Shown one piece after another: positions 29,801 through 37,370 of a stretch of 57,235 bases of DNA. The stretch covers positions 1 to 57,235 of the forward strand of contig CAJWKU010000011.1 in NCBI GenBank assembly GCA_913043005.1, read 5' to 3'. This stretch comes from an uncultured Cryomorphaceae bacterium (GTDB taxonomy: Bacteria > Bacteroidota > Bacteroidia > Flavobacteriales > Schleiferiaceae). The notes under the pieces are model-generated. The model had not been told where the DNA came from. It saw nothing but the letters and a program-made list of their open reading frames with translations, and made no database searches. Made by a program: the position numbers and the translations under genes. Positions within the stretch are counted from its first letter, which is position 1. Every line of letters begins with the position of its first letter.

Positions 29801-30202
29801 CAGATCATTCCAAATGTCTGTATATTTCATAACAGCATCCTTACAAGCTGCATTATATTCTTCAATAGTGAGCTTTACACCAATATCTTCTTTAGTAATT
29901 CCTAGAGATTTTTCAACACCAAGTTCGATAGGTAATCCATGAGTATCCCAGCCAGCTCGTCTTTCAACTTTAAACCCTTTTTGAGTTTTATATCTGCAGA
30001 AAACATCTTTGATGGCACGGGCCATTACGTGATGTATCCCAGGAAGTCCATTAGCTGAAGGAGGACCTTCGTAAAAAACAAAATTTGGAGAATCTTTGCG
30101 TATTGACGTTTTAAACACATCGTTATCTTTCCAAAACTTCAATATGTTTTGTTGAGTTTCAGAAAGATTTAAAGGGCCACGTTCAGAAAATAATATGCTC
30201 AT
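26840..30202 (-). CDS. ileS: Isoleucyl-tRNA synthetase
   Basis: IleRS charges tRNA-Ile with isoleucine and edits valine. The 1120-residue protein shows the class I HIGH-type motif as GLPGIHH (about 53-59), the CP1 editing insertion including TWTTTPWTLPSNTAL-like sequence (about 235-250), the KMSKR signature (about 685) and a C-terminal anticodon-binding region. The ATG at 30202 was chosen because it overlaps the ridA-like stop codon by 4 bases and starts at the family N terminus. The longer frame uses a non-ATG codon inside that gene. The length fits the long Bacteroidota IleRS subtype. Confidence 0.96.
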   Translation of the reverse strand: MSILFSERGPLNLSETQQNILKFWKDNDVFKTSIRKDSPNFVFYEGPPSANGLPGIHHVMARAIKDVFCRYKTQKGFKVERRAGWDTHGLPIELGVEKSLGITKEDIGVKLTIEEYNAACKDAVMKYTDIWNDLTEKMGYWVNTEDAYITYRSKYMESVWWLLSEIHKKGFLYKGYTIQPYSPKAGTGLSSHELNQPGCYREVKDVSATALFKIISSKKSLSLFGDSSVHFMAWTTTPWTLPSNTALTIGKKIKYSRISTYNPYTKEPQEVIIASDLIFHYFRKEDENISDLPEGKVLPWQKLSEHLGKEFIGFRYEPLLPYAEPYENPENAFKIIPGDFVTTSDGTGIVHTAPTFGADDARVAKEFGVPPMLVIDNSGNPVPLVDLQGRFIDCMGDLAGQYVKIEYYLDDERPKLSVDEQISIQLKKEGKAFKIQKYSHSYPHCWRTDKPILYYPMDSWFIKTTAIKKQLQDLNKEILWKPESTGTGRFGNWLENLNDWNLSRSRYWGIPLPIWRTEDGSEEKIIDSIHTLKQELQKSVVAGHMNSNPLELFVAGDFSDENYSQIDLHRPHVDNWILTSSVGEAMYRETDLIDVWFDSGAMPYAQIHYPFENKDLIDSKKEFPASFIAEGVDQTRGWFFTMHAIAGLAFDSVAYKAVISNGLVLDKNGQKMSKRLGNAIDPFQAINDYGADALRWYMITNSQPWDNLKFDFAGVKEIQRKFFGTLHNSYSFFSLYANVDRFDPLAEAVSQNNLLEIDHWILSKLNSLIKEVTEKLDDFEPTKAFRPISDFVQNELSNWYVRLCRRRFWKGEMGQDKLGAYQTLYSCLTTIAKLIAPVAPFYADQLYQDLTKTSRSVHLSDFPVSNELKIRKDLERRMSLAQLMSSLVLSIRKKEGIRVRQPISRIIIPVFSGSQENDILAIKSLILSEVNAKEIKLIKEDSGIFVKRGKPNFKTLGRKAGKAMNEVAEAIRILSPKELKTLEENHNLDLKLSASVFKITNEDVDITTDDIPGMAVASEQGVTIAVDLKLSPELIQEGLAREAVNRIQTIRKEQNFDITDRINLWVNGDLKIINAIKAHSNYVSSEVLAISLNYSSSIPNDVIVSQVELDGHDMIFGLKK

Positions 30203-30636
30203 AGTGAGGCTATACACTTTAGTTCGATTGCTATTGGCGTTGGAAGTGAAAGGACTTCTACTGTAGTCCTACATGGTCTATTGTCCGTTTTTTCAAAGTA
30301 CTCCGAATAAATTTTATTGAATTCAGCGAAGTCACGCTTCATATCTGTTAGATAAACTGTTATATCCACAAGGTCCGACCATTTACACCCGGACTCTTTT
30401 AGTATGGTCTTGATATTAGCAAAAACGCTATGAACCTGTTGTGTGAAATCGTAATCGATAATTTCTCCATGAGAATTAATAACTAAACCTGGCACAGAGG
30501 ATTGGTCTGTTCCACTTTTAGGTTTTCGCGGACCGACACCAGACATAAAAATCAGATTTCCCACTCGCCGTGTCATCGGATATGAACCAACCGGCAACGG
30601 CGCATTGGATTCAATTTTTTTATTTGTAGAGCTCAT
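30199..30636 (-). CDS. RidA-family deaminase, 2-aminomuconate deaminase-like
   Basis: RidA proteins are trimeric enamine/imine deaminases. The 145-residue sequence has the substrate-carboxylate arginine in RTTVEVLSLPTP (about 125-136) and the terminal IELKCIA. From memory, the spacing SGVGPRKP...PGLVINSHGEI...DLVDITVYLTDM...FNKIYSEYF agrees better with 2-aminomuconate deaminase of 3-hydroxyanthranilate catabolism than with housekeeping RidA. HAAO and ACMSD, enzymes of that pathway, are encoded 14 kb away, which supports but does not prove the role. The ATG at 30636 was chosen: the alternative TTG at 30645 lies inside a -7 promoter element (TACTTTTG, 30643-30650). It is coupled to ileS by a 4-base overlap. 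Confidence 0.82.
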   Translation of the reverse strand: MSSTNKKIESNAPLPVGSYPMTRRVGNLIFMSGVGPRKPKSGTDQSSVPGLVINSHGEIIDYDFTQQVHSVFANIKTILKESGCKWSDLVDITVYLTDMKRDFAEFNKIYSEYFEKTDNRPCRTTVEVLSLPTPIAIELKCIASL

Positions 30637-30642
30637 TACCAA

Positions 30643-30673
30643 CAAAAGTACCGAATTTGCTGCTTGACTTAAA
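30643..30673 (-). promoter_or_regulatory. Predicted promoter of ridA-like/ileS
   Basis: On the minus strand, TTTA (30670-30673) is followed after 19 bases by TACTTTTG (30643-30650), matching the Bacteroidota TTTG-N17-23-TAnnTTTG pattern with one mismatch in the -33 element. Only 6 bases separate the -7 element from the ATG, so the mRNA should be leaderless or nearly so. Confidence 0.6.
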
Positions 30674-30823
30674 GCATATTGGTCTATAAACTCAATATTT
30701 TCATGAGATGAATTTAAAATTGTTAGATCAAATGGAAATCATTTCAAATAGATTATCAAAATTCAATCTAAAAAAACTTAAGGTGATTTATACAATAAGT
30801 CAATTTTTTAAATATATTTGTGG

Positions 30824-30895
30824 TGAATTCTAACAATAAGAAGGATTCATCAAGGGTTGTAAAACGTCGCTGAAAATGCGGCGTTTTCTATTTTT
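30824..30895 (+). ncRNA. Candidate small RNA with two hairpins
   Basis: This lies in the longest gene-free gap of the window (30637-30918). A perfect -7 element TATATTTG sits at 30813-30820, with TTTA at 30787-30790, 22 bases upstream. From the expected start, a first stem pairs 30824-30830 with 30843-30849 (7 bp, one G-U) around a 12-nt loop. A second stem pairs 30861-30870 with 30878-30887 (10 bp, one G-U) around a 7-nt loop and is followed by CTATTTTT, a terminator. No open frame with a plausible start fits inside. No known RNA family was recognised. The second hairpin alone could instead serve as the terminator of the converging dehydratase gene on the minus strand. Confidence 0.45.
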
Positions 30896-30918
30896 CAGAT
30901 TCTAATTCATGATTTTAA

Positions 30919-31911
30919 TTAGCTACCCCAGGAATTATTTCTTAAATCAATATTTCCACCGGATAGAATTATACCAATAGTCTTATTATTAAATATTTGA
31001 GGCTTTTTATACACAGCAGAAAACGGTGGGGAACAATTAGTTTCTATAATCAATTTTAGCCTCTCTGCTAACTTTAATTGTCCCTCAAGAATTTCGGTAT
31101 CTGAAACTAAATAAATGGCATCAATTGTTTTTTGGATAATTGGAAAATTTATATTTCCTAATTCTGTTCTTAATCCATCAGCGACAGTTTTAGGATCCTT
31201 ATTATGTTCTATTTTACCTGAGTAAAAACTTCGATATGCATCATTTGCTCCCTCAGGTTCACCGGCAAAAACTTTGATTGAAGTGCCATGAGTTTTATTC
31301 CAAATTGAGACAGCAAATCCTGTTCCCGCAGCTAGCCCTCCCCCGCCAATGGGGATGCCTACATGGCTTAATTTAATATTGTTTTTATGACATTCAGTCA
31401 TTAACTCCCATGCTGCGGAACCTTGACCTAATATTACTGAAGGTTGATTGCTTGGATGAATTTCTATAAATCCGGAAGTTTCACAAAATTTTTTTACTGT
31501 ATTTATTCGAGAGGATATGTTAGAATCACACTCTATGATCTCTCCTCCAGCAGCTAAAACTGCTTTTTTCTTAAATTTAGAAGCATTTCGCGGCATCACT
31601 ACTACGCATTCGATATTATTATGCTTTGCTGCCCAAGCTAAAGCCTGGCCATGATTACCGGATGAATGAGCAATGACACCTTTTGGTTTATTTTTCATCT
31701 TTAGTAATTCATAAATAGCATTGCTTACTCCCCTCATCTTAAAGGCTCCAGATTTTTGAAAATTCTCACATTTGAAAAATAGAGAAGCCCCGCATTCTGA
31801 GTTTATCGAATTAGACGTTAATATTGGAGTTTTGTGAAGGAATTCAGAGAGTTTAGAATAACGATCTTCTAGTGTCTTTGCATTTAAAAAAGGGATAAAG
31901 TATGGATCCAA
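30919..31911 (-). CDS. PLP-dependent threonine/serine dehydratase (serine racemase-like, short form)
   Basis: The 330-residue fold-type II PLP enzyme deaminates threonine or serine, or racemises serine. The PLP lysine lies in KSGAFKMRG (about 54-62). The phosphate-binding glycine loop reads GGGGLAAG (about 180-187), and SGGNIDL occurs near the C terminus. The C-terminal ACT regulatory domain of biosynthetic IlvA is absent, so it resembles catabolic threonine dehydratase or serine racemase. The start is a TTG at 31911: an in-frame TAA lies 5 codons upstream and the next Met is within the PLP motif. A minus-strand -7-like TACCTTTA at 31917-31924 sits 5 bases before it. Confidence 0.85.
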   Translation of the reverse strand: MDPYFIPFLNAKTLEDRYSKLSEFLHKTPILTSNSINSECGASLFFKCENFQKSGAFKMRGVSNAIYELLKMKNKPKGVIAHSSGNHGQALAWAAKHNNIECVVVMPRNASKFKKKAVLAAGGEIIECDSNISSRINTVKKFCETSGFIEIHPSNQPSVILGQGSAAWELMTECHKNNIKLSHVGIPIGGGGLAAGTGFAVSIWNKTHGTSIKVFAGEPEGANDAYRSFYSGKIEHNKDPKTVADGLRTELGNINFPIIQKTIDAIYLVSDTEILEGQLKLAERLKLIIETNCSPPFSAVYKKPQIFNNKTIGIILSGGNIDLRNNSWGS

Positions 31912-31961
31912 GCTATAAAGGTATTACTTAATTATTTCCGCACACACCTAAATAGACCTCG

Positions 31962-31969
31962 TATCTTTG
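31962..31969 (+). promoter_or_regulatory. -7 element of the flippase-dut operon promoter
   Basis: TATCTTTG matches the TAnnTTTG consensus exactly and lies 4 bases before the first possible ATG (31974) and 13 before the second (31983). A weak -33 candidate (TTTC, 31935-31938) is 23 bases upstream. Confidence 0.6.
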
Positions 31970-31973
31970 ATTT

Positions 31974-33392
31974 ATGGCAACTATGAAAAGACTCCTTAGC
32001 GATACAGCTCTTTATGGATTGAGTAGCATTATTGCCCGGTTATTAAATTTTGCTTTAACCCCTCTTTTGACAATAGTTTTATCTAAGAGCGAGTACGGGG
32101 TGAATTCACTTCTTTATGTTTCAATCGCTTTTTTAATGGTCATCTTAACATATGGTTTTGAGACAGCATATTTTCGGATAAGTGAAAAAAATGGAAATGA
32201 GGAGCGCAGAGTTTATTCGACAGCAATGTGGTCTTTACTCATAACTACAATTATTTTCTTGACAATATTTTCCATTTTCTATATCCCTATTTCGGAACTG
32301 ATACACATGCCTAATAGACCTTACCTAGTTCTTTGGATGTCTTGGATTGTTGCCATGGATGCAATCTCTGCAGTTCCTTTTGCTCGTCTTCGGTCCCAAA
32401 GAAGGGCAAAACGGTTTGTTTTTATAAAGATTAGTCAGATTGCAGTAAATTTTATTTTGTGCTACGCCATTTTTTTAATCCTGCCGAATATGGGATATAA
32501 GCTACCTGATTGGCAAGTTGGTTGGGTGCTATTTGCAAATCTTATTGCCAGTGGCTTTATGATACTACTTTTATTACCTGAATTTTTCGCTGTAAAAAGA
32601 ATATTTGATTTTGGTATTTGGAAGACAATGATGGCATTTGGAATTCCATTATTACTTGCTGGTCTTCCAGGAATTGCAAATGAAATGGCAGATCGTTTTT
32701 TTATTGAATACCTCATGCCTGTTTCATCAGCTAAGCAGGAAGTTGGAACCTATTCGGCAGTATACAAACTTTCCATTTTTATAATTTTATTTAATCAAGC
32801 TTTTCGATACGCAGCTGAACCTTTTTTCTTCAAAGAATCAAAGAATAGAAAAGAACAATTAGCCGAAGTATTAAGATTATTTACAGGTATTTTATGTATT
32901 GGCATGGTATCGGTACTTGCATCCCTTGATGGAATTAAATTTTTTATTGATTCAAAATATTGGGAGGCTTTACCACTCTTATACATACTGTTATTAGCAA
33001 ATGTTTTCCTATCGATGAATACACAAATATCTATGTGGTATAAATTAACCGACAAAACCCAAATCGGTTTCTACATTACCATTATAGGCTTTGCAATAAC
33101 AGTAATTGGCAATATTACTTTAATACCAATTATTGGAATTGAGGGCGCGGCATGGACTACGTTAATTAGCTACATGTTAATGACTATAATGTCATTAACA
33201 TTAGGGCAGTTATCATATAAAGTTCCTTATGATTTTGGGAAAATACTATTGTATTTGACTTCAGCAATTATTTTAGGCTGGATAGCTTCAGAAAATATGA
33301 GCAATTATATTTATTCCTATGGCGCAATGTTGATTATGATCTCCATTGTTCTTTTTTCAGAAAGAAAATTTCTGATGAGAAGTTTAAATTAA
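31974..33392 (+). CDS. Polysaccharide flippase / lipopolysaccharide biosynthesis membrane protein
   Basis: The 472-residue protein is an integral membrane protein of the MATE-like polysaccharide exporter (Wzx/MurJ-related) superfamily. About 12-14 hydrophobic helices alternate with short loops, and the N-terminal pattern [27 protein letters not shown] is typical of the family. It should translocate a lipid-linked oligosaccharide across the inner membrane. No glycosyltransferases are adjacent, so the substrate is open. Lipid II or a surface glycan precursor are both possible. Two ATGs, 31974 and 31983, are possible. The second would leave room for a short leader after the -7 element at 31962-31969. 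It leads the operon through the EnvC-like gene. Confidence 0.85.
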   Translation: MATMKRLLSDTALYGLSSIIARLLNFALTPLLTIVLSKSEYGVNSLLYVSIAFLMVILTYGFETAYFRISEKNGNEERRVYSTAMWSLLITTIIFLTIFSIFYIPISELIHMPNRPYLVLWMSWIVAMDAISAVPFARLRSQRRAKRFVFIKISQIAVNFILCYAIFLILPNMGYKLPDWQVGWVLFANLIASGFMILLLLPEFFAVKRIFDFGIWKTMMAFGIPLLLAGLPGIANEMADRFFIEYLMPVSSAKQEVGTYSAVYKLSIFIILFNQAFRYAAEPFFFKESKNRKEQLAEVLRLFTGILCIGMVSVLASLDGIKFFIDSKYWEALPLLYILLLANVFLSMNTQISMWYKLTDKTQIGFYITIIGFAITVIGNITLIPIIGIEGAAWTTLISYMLMTIMSLTLGQLSYKVPYDFGKILLYLTSAIILGWIASENMSNYIYSYGAMLIMISIVLFSERKFLMRSLN

Positions 33393-33402
33393 ACATCCAA
33401 TT

Positions 33403-33837
33403 ATGAAAATCAAAGTTGTTAATAGTTCACCTAATGAATTGCCAAAATTTGCTACAGAGGATAGCGCAGGAATGGACCTTCGGGCAGACTTAGCAGAAGA
33501 GATATCAATAAATCCAGGTCAAAGATGTATTGTGTCGACAGGAATTAAAATTGCAATTCCACCAGGCTATGAGGCTCAGATTCGACCTCGTTCGGGACTT
33601 GCTATTAAACATGGTGTTACAGTACTAAACTCTCCCGGGACAATTGATGCAGACTATAGAGGGGATATAGGCGTAATATTAATAAATCTCGGGCAGGAAC
33701 CTTTTTTGATTAAATCTGGGGATCGTATTGCCCAAATGATAATTAATAAATTTGAGCGATTTGAATGGAATCAATCAGAGACTTTAGATGAAACTTTGCG
33801 CGGAGAAGGTGGCTTTGGCCATAGTGGACGGTATTGA
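33403..33837 (+). CDS. dut: Deoxyuridine 5'-triphosphate nucleotidohydrolase
   Basis: dUTPase hydrolyses dUTP to dUMP and pyrophosphate, limiting uracil in DNA and supplying dTMP synthesis. The 144-residue homotrimeric enzyme shows all five motifs: [15 protein letters not shown], the Gly-Thr-Ile-Asp-Ala-Asp-Tyr-Arg-Gly motif 3 ([10 protein letters not shown] appears as [12 protein letters not shown]), GDRIAQMI and the C-terminal [11 protein letters not shown]. It lies 10 bases after the flippase gene on the same strand. Confidence 0.97.
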   Translation: MKIKVVNSSPNELPKFATEDSAGMDLRADLAEEISINPGQRCIVSTGIKIAIPPGYEAQIRPRSGLAIKHGVTVLNSPGTIDADYRGDIGVILINLGQEPFLIKSGDRIAQMIINKFERFEWNQSETLDETLRGEGGFGHSGRY

Positions 33838-33876
33838 TTTAACTTAACAATTGTTGGACTATCTAAATTTTAAAAA

Positions 33877-34890
33877 ATGAACATTATAATTCCTATGGCC
33901 GGTCGAGGCTCAAGGTTAAGGCCACATACTTTATCTACTCCTAAGCCTTTAATCCCAATTGCTGGTAAGCCTATAGTTAAAAGATTGGTGGAAGATATAG
34001 CTGAAACATTAGGTGCGGAATTAAATCAAATAGCCTTTATTATCGGTGATTTTGGTAATGATATTGAAGAAATGCTACTAAATGTCGCTAAAGATGTGGG
34101 TGCAGAAGGGGTGATTTGTCATCAAAAAGAGGCACTCGGAACCGCACACGCAATTTATTGCGCAAAAGAGGTTCTAGACGGTCCGGTTGTAGTTGCATTT
34201 GCTGACACGTTATTTCGTGCAAAATTCCAATTTGACTTAACTTCAGATGTTGCTATTTGGGTGAAAAAAGTAAAAAGCCCAGATGCTTATGGTGTAATTA
34301 AGCTCGATAATAAGGGAATAATTACTGATTTTGTTGAAAAACCAAAGAGTTTTGTAAGTGATTTGGCAATAATTGGCATTTATTATTTCAAAGATGGAGT
34401 TAAGCTGAAAAGAGAACTTCAATATCTGATTGAAAATAATATTAAACAAGGAGGCGAGTTTCAAATTACGGACGCACTTGAAAACATGAGAAAACAAGGT
34501 TTAAAAATGATTCCAGCAGAAGTGGATTCATGGATGGATTGCGGAAATAAAGACATTCTTATCAAGACGAATTCACAAATTATAGAATTTGTTAAAGACA
34601 AAGAAGATATTATATCCTCAGATGTCATTTTGCAAAATTCAAAAATCATTCATCCATGTTATATAGGCTCTGGAGTTAAGTTGATCAATTCAACAGTGGG
34701 CCCTCATGTAAGTATTTCATCAGGAGTAATTTTAAACAATTGTAAAATTCGAGATTCGATAATTAGAGAGAATAGTGAATTAAAAGACATTAAACTAAAT
34801 AATTCTATGATTGGACAAAATGCATTCGTTGATGGTGAGTTCAATTCTCTAAATCTTGGAGATTTCTGTAGAATGGAGATTAAAGTATGA
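33877..34890 (+). CDS. Sugar-phosphate nucleotidyltransferase
   Basis: The 337-residue protein transfers a nucleotide to a sugar 1-phosphate. The N-terminal Rossmann-type domain (about 1-235) has the activating motif GRGSRLRPHTLSTPKPLIPI (about 9-28), the metal-binding ADTLF (about 109) and EKPK (about 152). A C-terminal left-handed beta-helix (about 250-330) is indicated by hexapeptide-like repeats. It resembles glucose-1-phosphate thymidylyl- or mannose-1-phosphate guanylyltransferase-type enzymes, and sequence alone does not fix the substrate. It overlaps the TPR gene by 4 bases. Together with the flippase it suggests a surface-glycan role for the operon. Confidence 0.88.
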   Translation: MNIIIPMAGRGSRLRPHTLSTPKPLIPIAGKPIVKRLVEDIAETLGAELNQIAFIIGDFGNDIEEMLLNVAKDVGAEGVICHQKEALGTAHAIYCAKEVLDGPVVVAFADTLFRAKFQFDLTSDVAIWVKKVKSPDAYGVIKLDNKGIITDFVEKPKSFVSDLAIIGIYYFKDGVKLKRELQYLIENNIKQGGEFQITDALENMRKQGLKMIPAEVDSWMDCGNKDILIKTNSQIIEFVKDKEDIISSDVILQNSKIIHPCYIGSGVKLINSTVGPHVSISSGVILNNCKIRDSIIRENSELKDIKLNNSMIGQNAFVDGEFNSLNLGDFCRMEIKV

Positions 34891-36563
34891 AACCTCAATT
34901 GAAGTTAATTCTATTTCTAACTTTTTTCTTCGGTTCGATAAACGGATTTAGCCAAGGTTCAAACGTCAATATATGTGATGATTTTCTCGTTAATATTACA
35001 GAAGACACAAAATTTAATCGCCTTTTCGCAAAAGTTTCTTCTGCATTAAGTAAGGGAGAAAAAGAGACAGCGGACAAGTTTTTTTTAAGAATGGAATCTC
35101 GTGTTGAGTCTCAATTAAGTAAACGGGAATTAAATATTTCTTCACTTCAAAGGTTATTTTCTTTATACTCAACTGCTGGAAGTTCCGAAGCAGCCCTTTA
35201 CATTGGCCGATTGCTAATATGTTCAGGAACAATAGACTATAGTATTTTGACAGAATGCATTAATATCTCGTGGAGAATAAATGATAAGCTGTCAGCATTA
35301 TATTTTCTTAAAAAAAGTCAACTTTTCTTTGGAGACAATTATCAAACTACTAACGCTATAAGGAATGTGTTTTTACAACTGAGGCAAGTAGATAGTGCTT
35401 TAACTTATGTTGAAAATTACATGCACAAATCGGGAAATGAGATAAATGGATCATTATTATATATTAACACATTGAATAAAATTGGTCAGCAATATGAGTC
35501 ATATATAGCTCTTAAAGGATTAGTTAATCAATACCCTGACGCCCTACCAATTAAAATAGCTTTTATAGAGGCCTCATTTGCACTTGGGAAAAAAGACACT
35601 GCTGGAATATATTTCAAGAGGTTGGCTAAGGATGCAGATGTTAAAATCGATGTTAAAGTTTCAGTAATCGCAAATGCAATGAAAGGACTAATAGGGAGCT
35701 CTTCGACTCAAGGGTGGGAATTACTTTTCAAATGGTCACAGTGGAACATAAAAGCCAATCCTAATGAACCTCAAGCTTATGCTATTTCTGGCGATATTGC
35801 CGCTCAACAATCAAGATGGATGAACGCACGAAATCTTTGGCGAAAGGCTGTAAGCTTGCCGGATGGAGATATGTGGGAGTTAAGGCAGGGTATACTTTTA
35901 GCTGATGAAAAACTAGACTCAATTCATTGGATGATAAATGACGCTCAAGAAGCTTCGATAAATCACTCTAAAAACCCTTTGTTTTCCTTGATGCTCGCTA
36001 ACGCAGAATATAAAAATCAAAACTTGAAAATTGCAGTAGAGGAGGCGAAACACGGTATTTCCAAACTAAGAGGATTTAGTCCTGTCAAAAAAAGACAATT
36101 ATACTTAGTTGATTATTACTATGCTTTGGGAAATATGAATTTTCAATTGGAAAACCAATTTGAAATGTCTAATTGCTTTGATACGGTATTGAAATGGAAG
36201 CCAAATGACGTTATAACATTAAATAATTATTCCTATTTTTTAGCTAAACTGAATTATAGATTAGATTATGCTTTGGAGATGATTGAAAAAGTAAATAAAG
36301 CATTTCCAAATGACCCAACATTTTTGGATACCTATGCTTTCATTTTATATAAAATGGAGAAATACCCTGAAGCCGAAGAGAGAATTAAATTTTGCTTAGA
36401 AAACGGAGGACAAAAAAATTCGGAAACATGTCTTCATGCTGCGGCTATTTTTAAACTAACAGGTCAAAGAGAACTGTATCAACTATATTACCAGCATGCA
36501 TTGGATCATGGTATTAAGAAAGATCAAATTGAAAAAGTAATCAATGGCTCTACGAAGCAGTAA
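34887..36563 (+). CDS. Secreted or periplasmic TPR-repeat protein
   Basis: The 558-residue protein begins with a signal peptide (about 1-22, ending GFSQ). Most of the rest is helical with TPR-like helix pairs. The clearest repeats are near the C terminus (about 430-540), for example NYSYFLAKLNYRLDYALEMIEK and DTYAFILYKMEKYPEAEERI. No catalytic domain is seen. TPR proteins of this kind act as scaffolds, here presumably in the periplasm or at the outer membrane. From memory, the order dut - nucleotidyltransferase - TPR - DUF4292 - EnvC-like is conserved in flavobacteria, suggesting a shared envelope function. Confidence 0.85.
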   Translation: MKPQLKLILFLTFFFGSINGFSQGSNVNICDDFLVNITEDTKFNRLFAKVSSALSKGEKETADKFFLRMESRVESQLSKRELNISSLQRLFSLYSTAGSSEAALYIGRLLICSGTIDYSILTECINISWRINDKLSALYFLKKSQLFFGDNYQTTNAIRNVFLQLRQVDSALTYVENYMHKSGNEINGSLLYINTLNKIGQQYESYIALKGLVNQYPDALPIKIAFIEASFALGKKDTAGIYFKRLAKDADVKIDVKVSVIANAMKGLIGSSSTQGWELLFKWSQWNIKANPNEPQAYAISGDIAAQQSRWMNARNLWRKAVSLPDGDMWELRQGILLADEKLDSIHWMINDAQEASINHSKNPLFSLMLANAEYKNQNLKIAVEEAKHGISKLRGFSPVKKRQLYLVDYYYALGNMNFQLENQFEMSNCFDTVLKWKPNDVITLNNYSYFLAKLNYRLDYALEMIEKVNKAFPNDPTFLDTYAFILYKMEKYPEAEERIKFCLENGGQKNSETCLHAAAIFKLTGQRELYQLYYQHALDHGIKKDQIEKVINGSTKQ

Positions 36564-36575
36564 ATTTGTAGTATT

Positions 36576-37370
36576 GTGAAGACCGTAAGATCATTCTTTA
36601 TTCTTGGCTTTTTCATTTTTCTTGTCTCAGGATGTGGATTGGTAGGGAGAATAGAAAATAATACAGTAATGAAAGAGCCCGCAAGGAGAAAAATGATTGA
36701 TGCTGTTTCAGAATTGAGACTTAGTTCAAAAATTAATTCTAGCAAACGAGCTTTTGTCAGATTAAAAGGAAGCGGAGAAATATCTAGTGATCAACAAAAA
36801 ACCAAGGTTAGATTAGATTTCAGAATAAAGTTACTCGACCCATCCAAGCTGTGGCTTGATGTTTCGGATCAATTTATGGGAATAAAGCTTGCAAGAGTGT
36901 TGGCAACAAATGAAAGTGTTAAAGGATATGCTAATATTATTAATAAGTATACAGACGTTCCAACTTCAAGGATTAGACAATTAGGAATTCCATTGAATGT
37001 TGAGGATATTATAAATATTTTTTTAGGAGAGGCGATTGAATGGCCCGAAGATTTTTTATTGGCAAATATGGACTTTAGTTCCGAAGTTTGGTCCTTAAAT
37101 TTTCCGGCAAAACGAGACAATTTATTAGGTGAAATCACCTTAGAATTTTCGTCAGAAAATGATCATAAATTATTAAGTCAAAAATTCGAAATACTGCATG
37201 AGTCTATAATCCTTCAGATTAAATACCGAGATGAGGGAAGTTTTGATTTAACGATTATGACTCCAAAAATTAATGGTAGTTTGAATTTCAAAGCGAAATC
37301 AAAAAAGAGTCTTGAGTCTTTAGAATTACCATTTAACATACCTTCTCATCATGCGCGGATGGACTTTTAG
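36576..37370 (+). CDS. DUF4292 lipoprotein
   Basis: The 264-residue protein starts with GTG at 36576 and has a lipoprotein signal peptide with lipidation Cys20 in FLVSGC. The mature part has the beta-rich DUF4292 pattern, with VRLDFRIKLLDPSKLWLDVS (about 87-106) and GIKLARVLAT (about 110-119), which resembles the LolA/LolB-like folds that carry lipoproteins. A role in outer-membrane lipoprotein handling is an inference from fold resemblance only. The last 20 bases overlap the EnvC-like gene, an unusually long overlap within this operon. Confidence 0.8.
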   Translation: MKTVRSFFILGFFIFLVSGCGLVGRIENNTVMKEPARRKMIDAVSELRLSSKINSSKRAFVRLKGSGEISSDQQKTKVRLDFRIKLLDPSKLWLDVSDQFMGIKLARVLATNESVKGYANIINKYTDVPTSRIRQLGIPLNVEDIINIFLGEAIEWPEDFLLANMDFSSEVWSLNFPAKRDNLLGEITLEFSSENDHKLLSQKFEILHESIILQIKYRDEGSFDLTIMTPKINGSLNFKAKSKKSLESLELPFNIPSHHARMDF

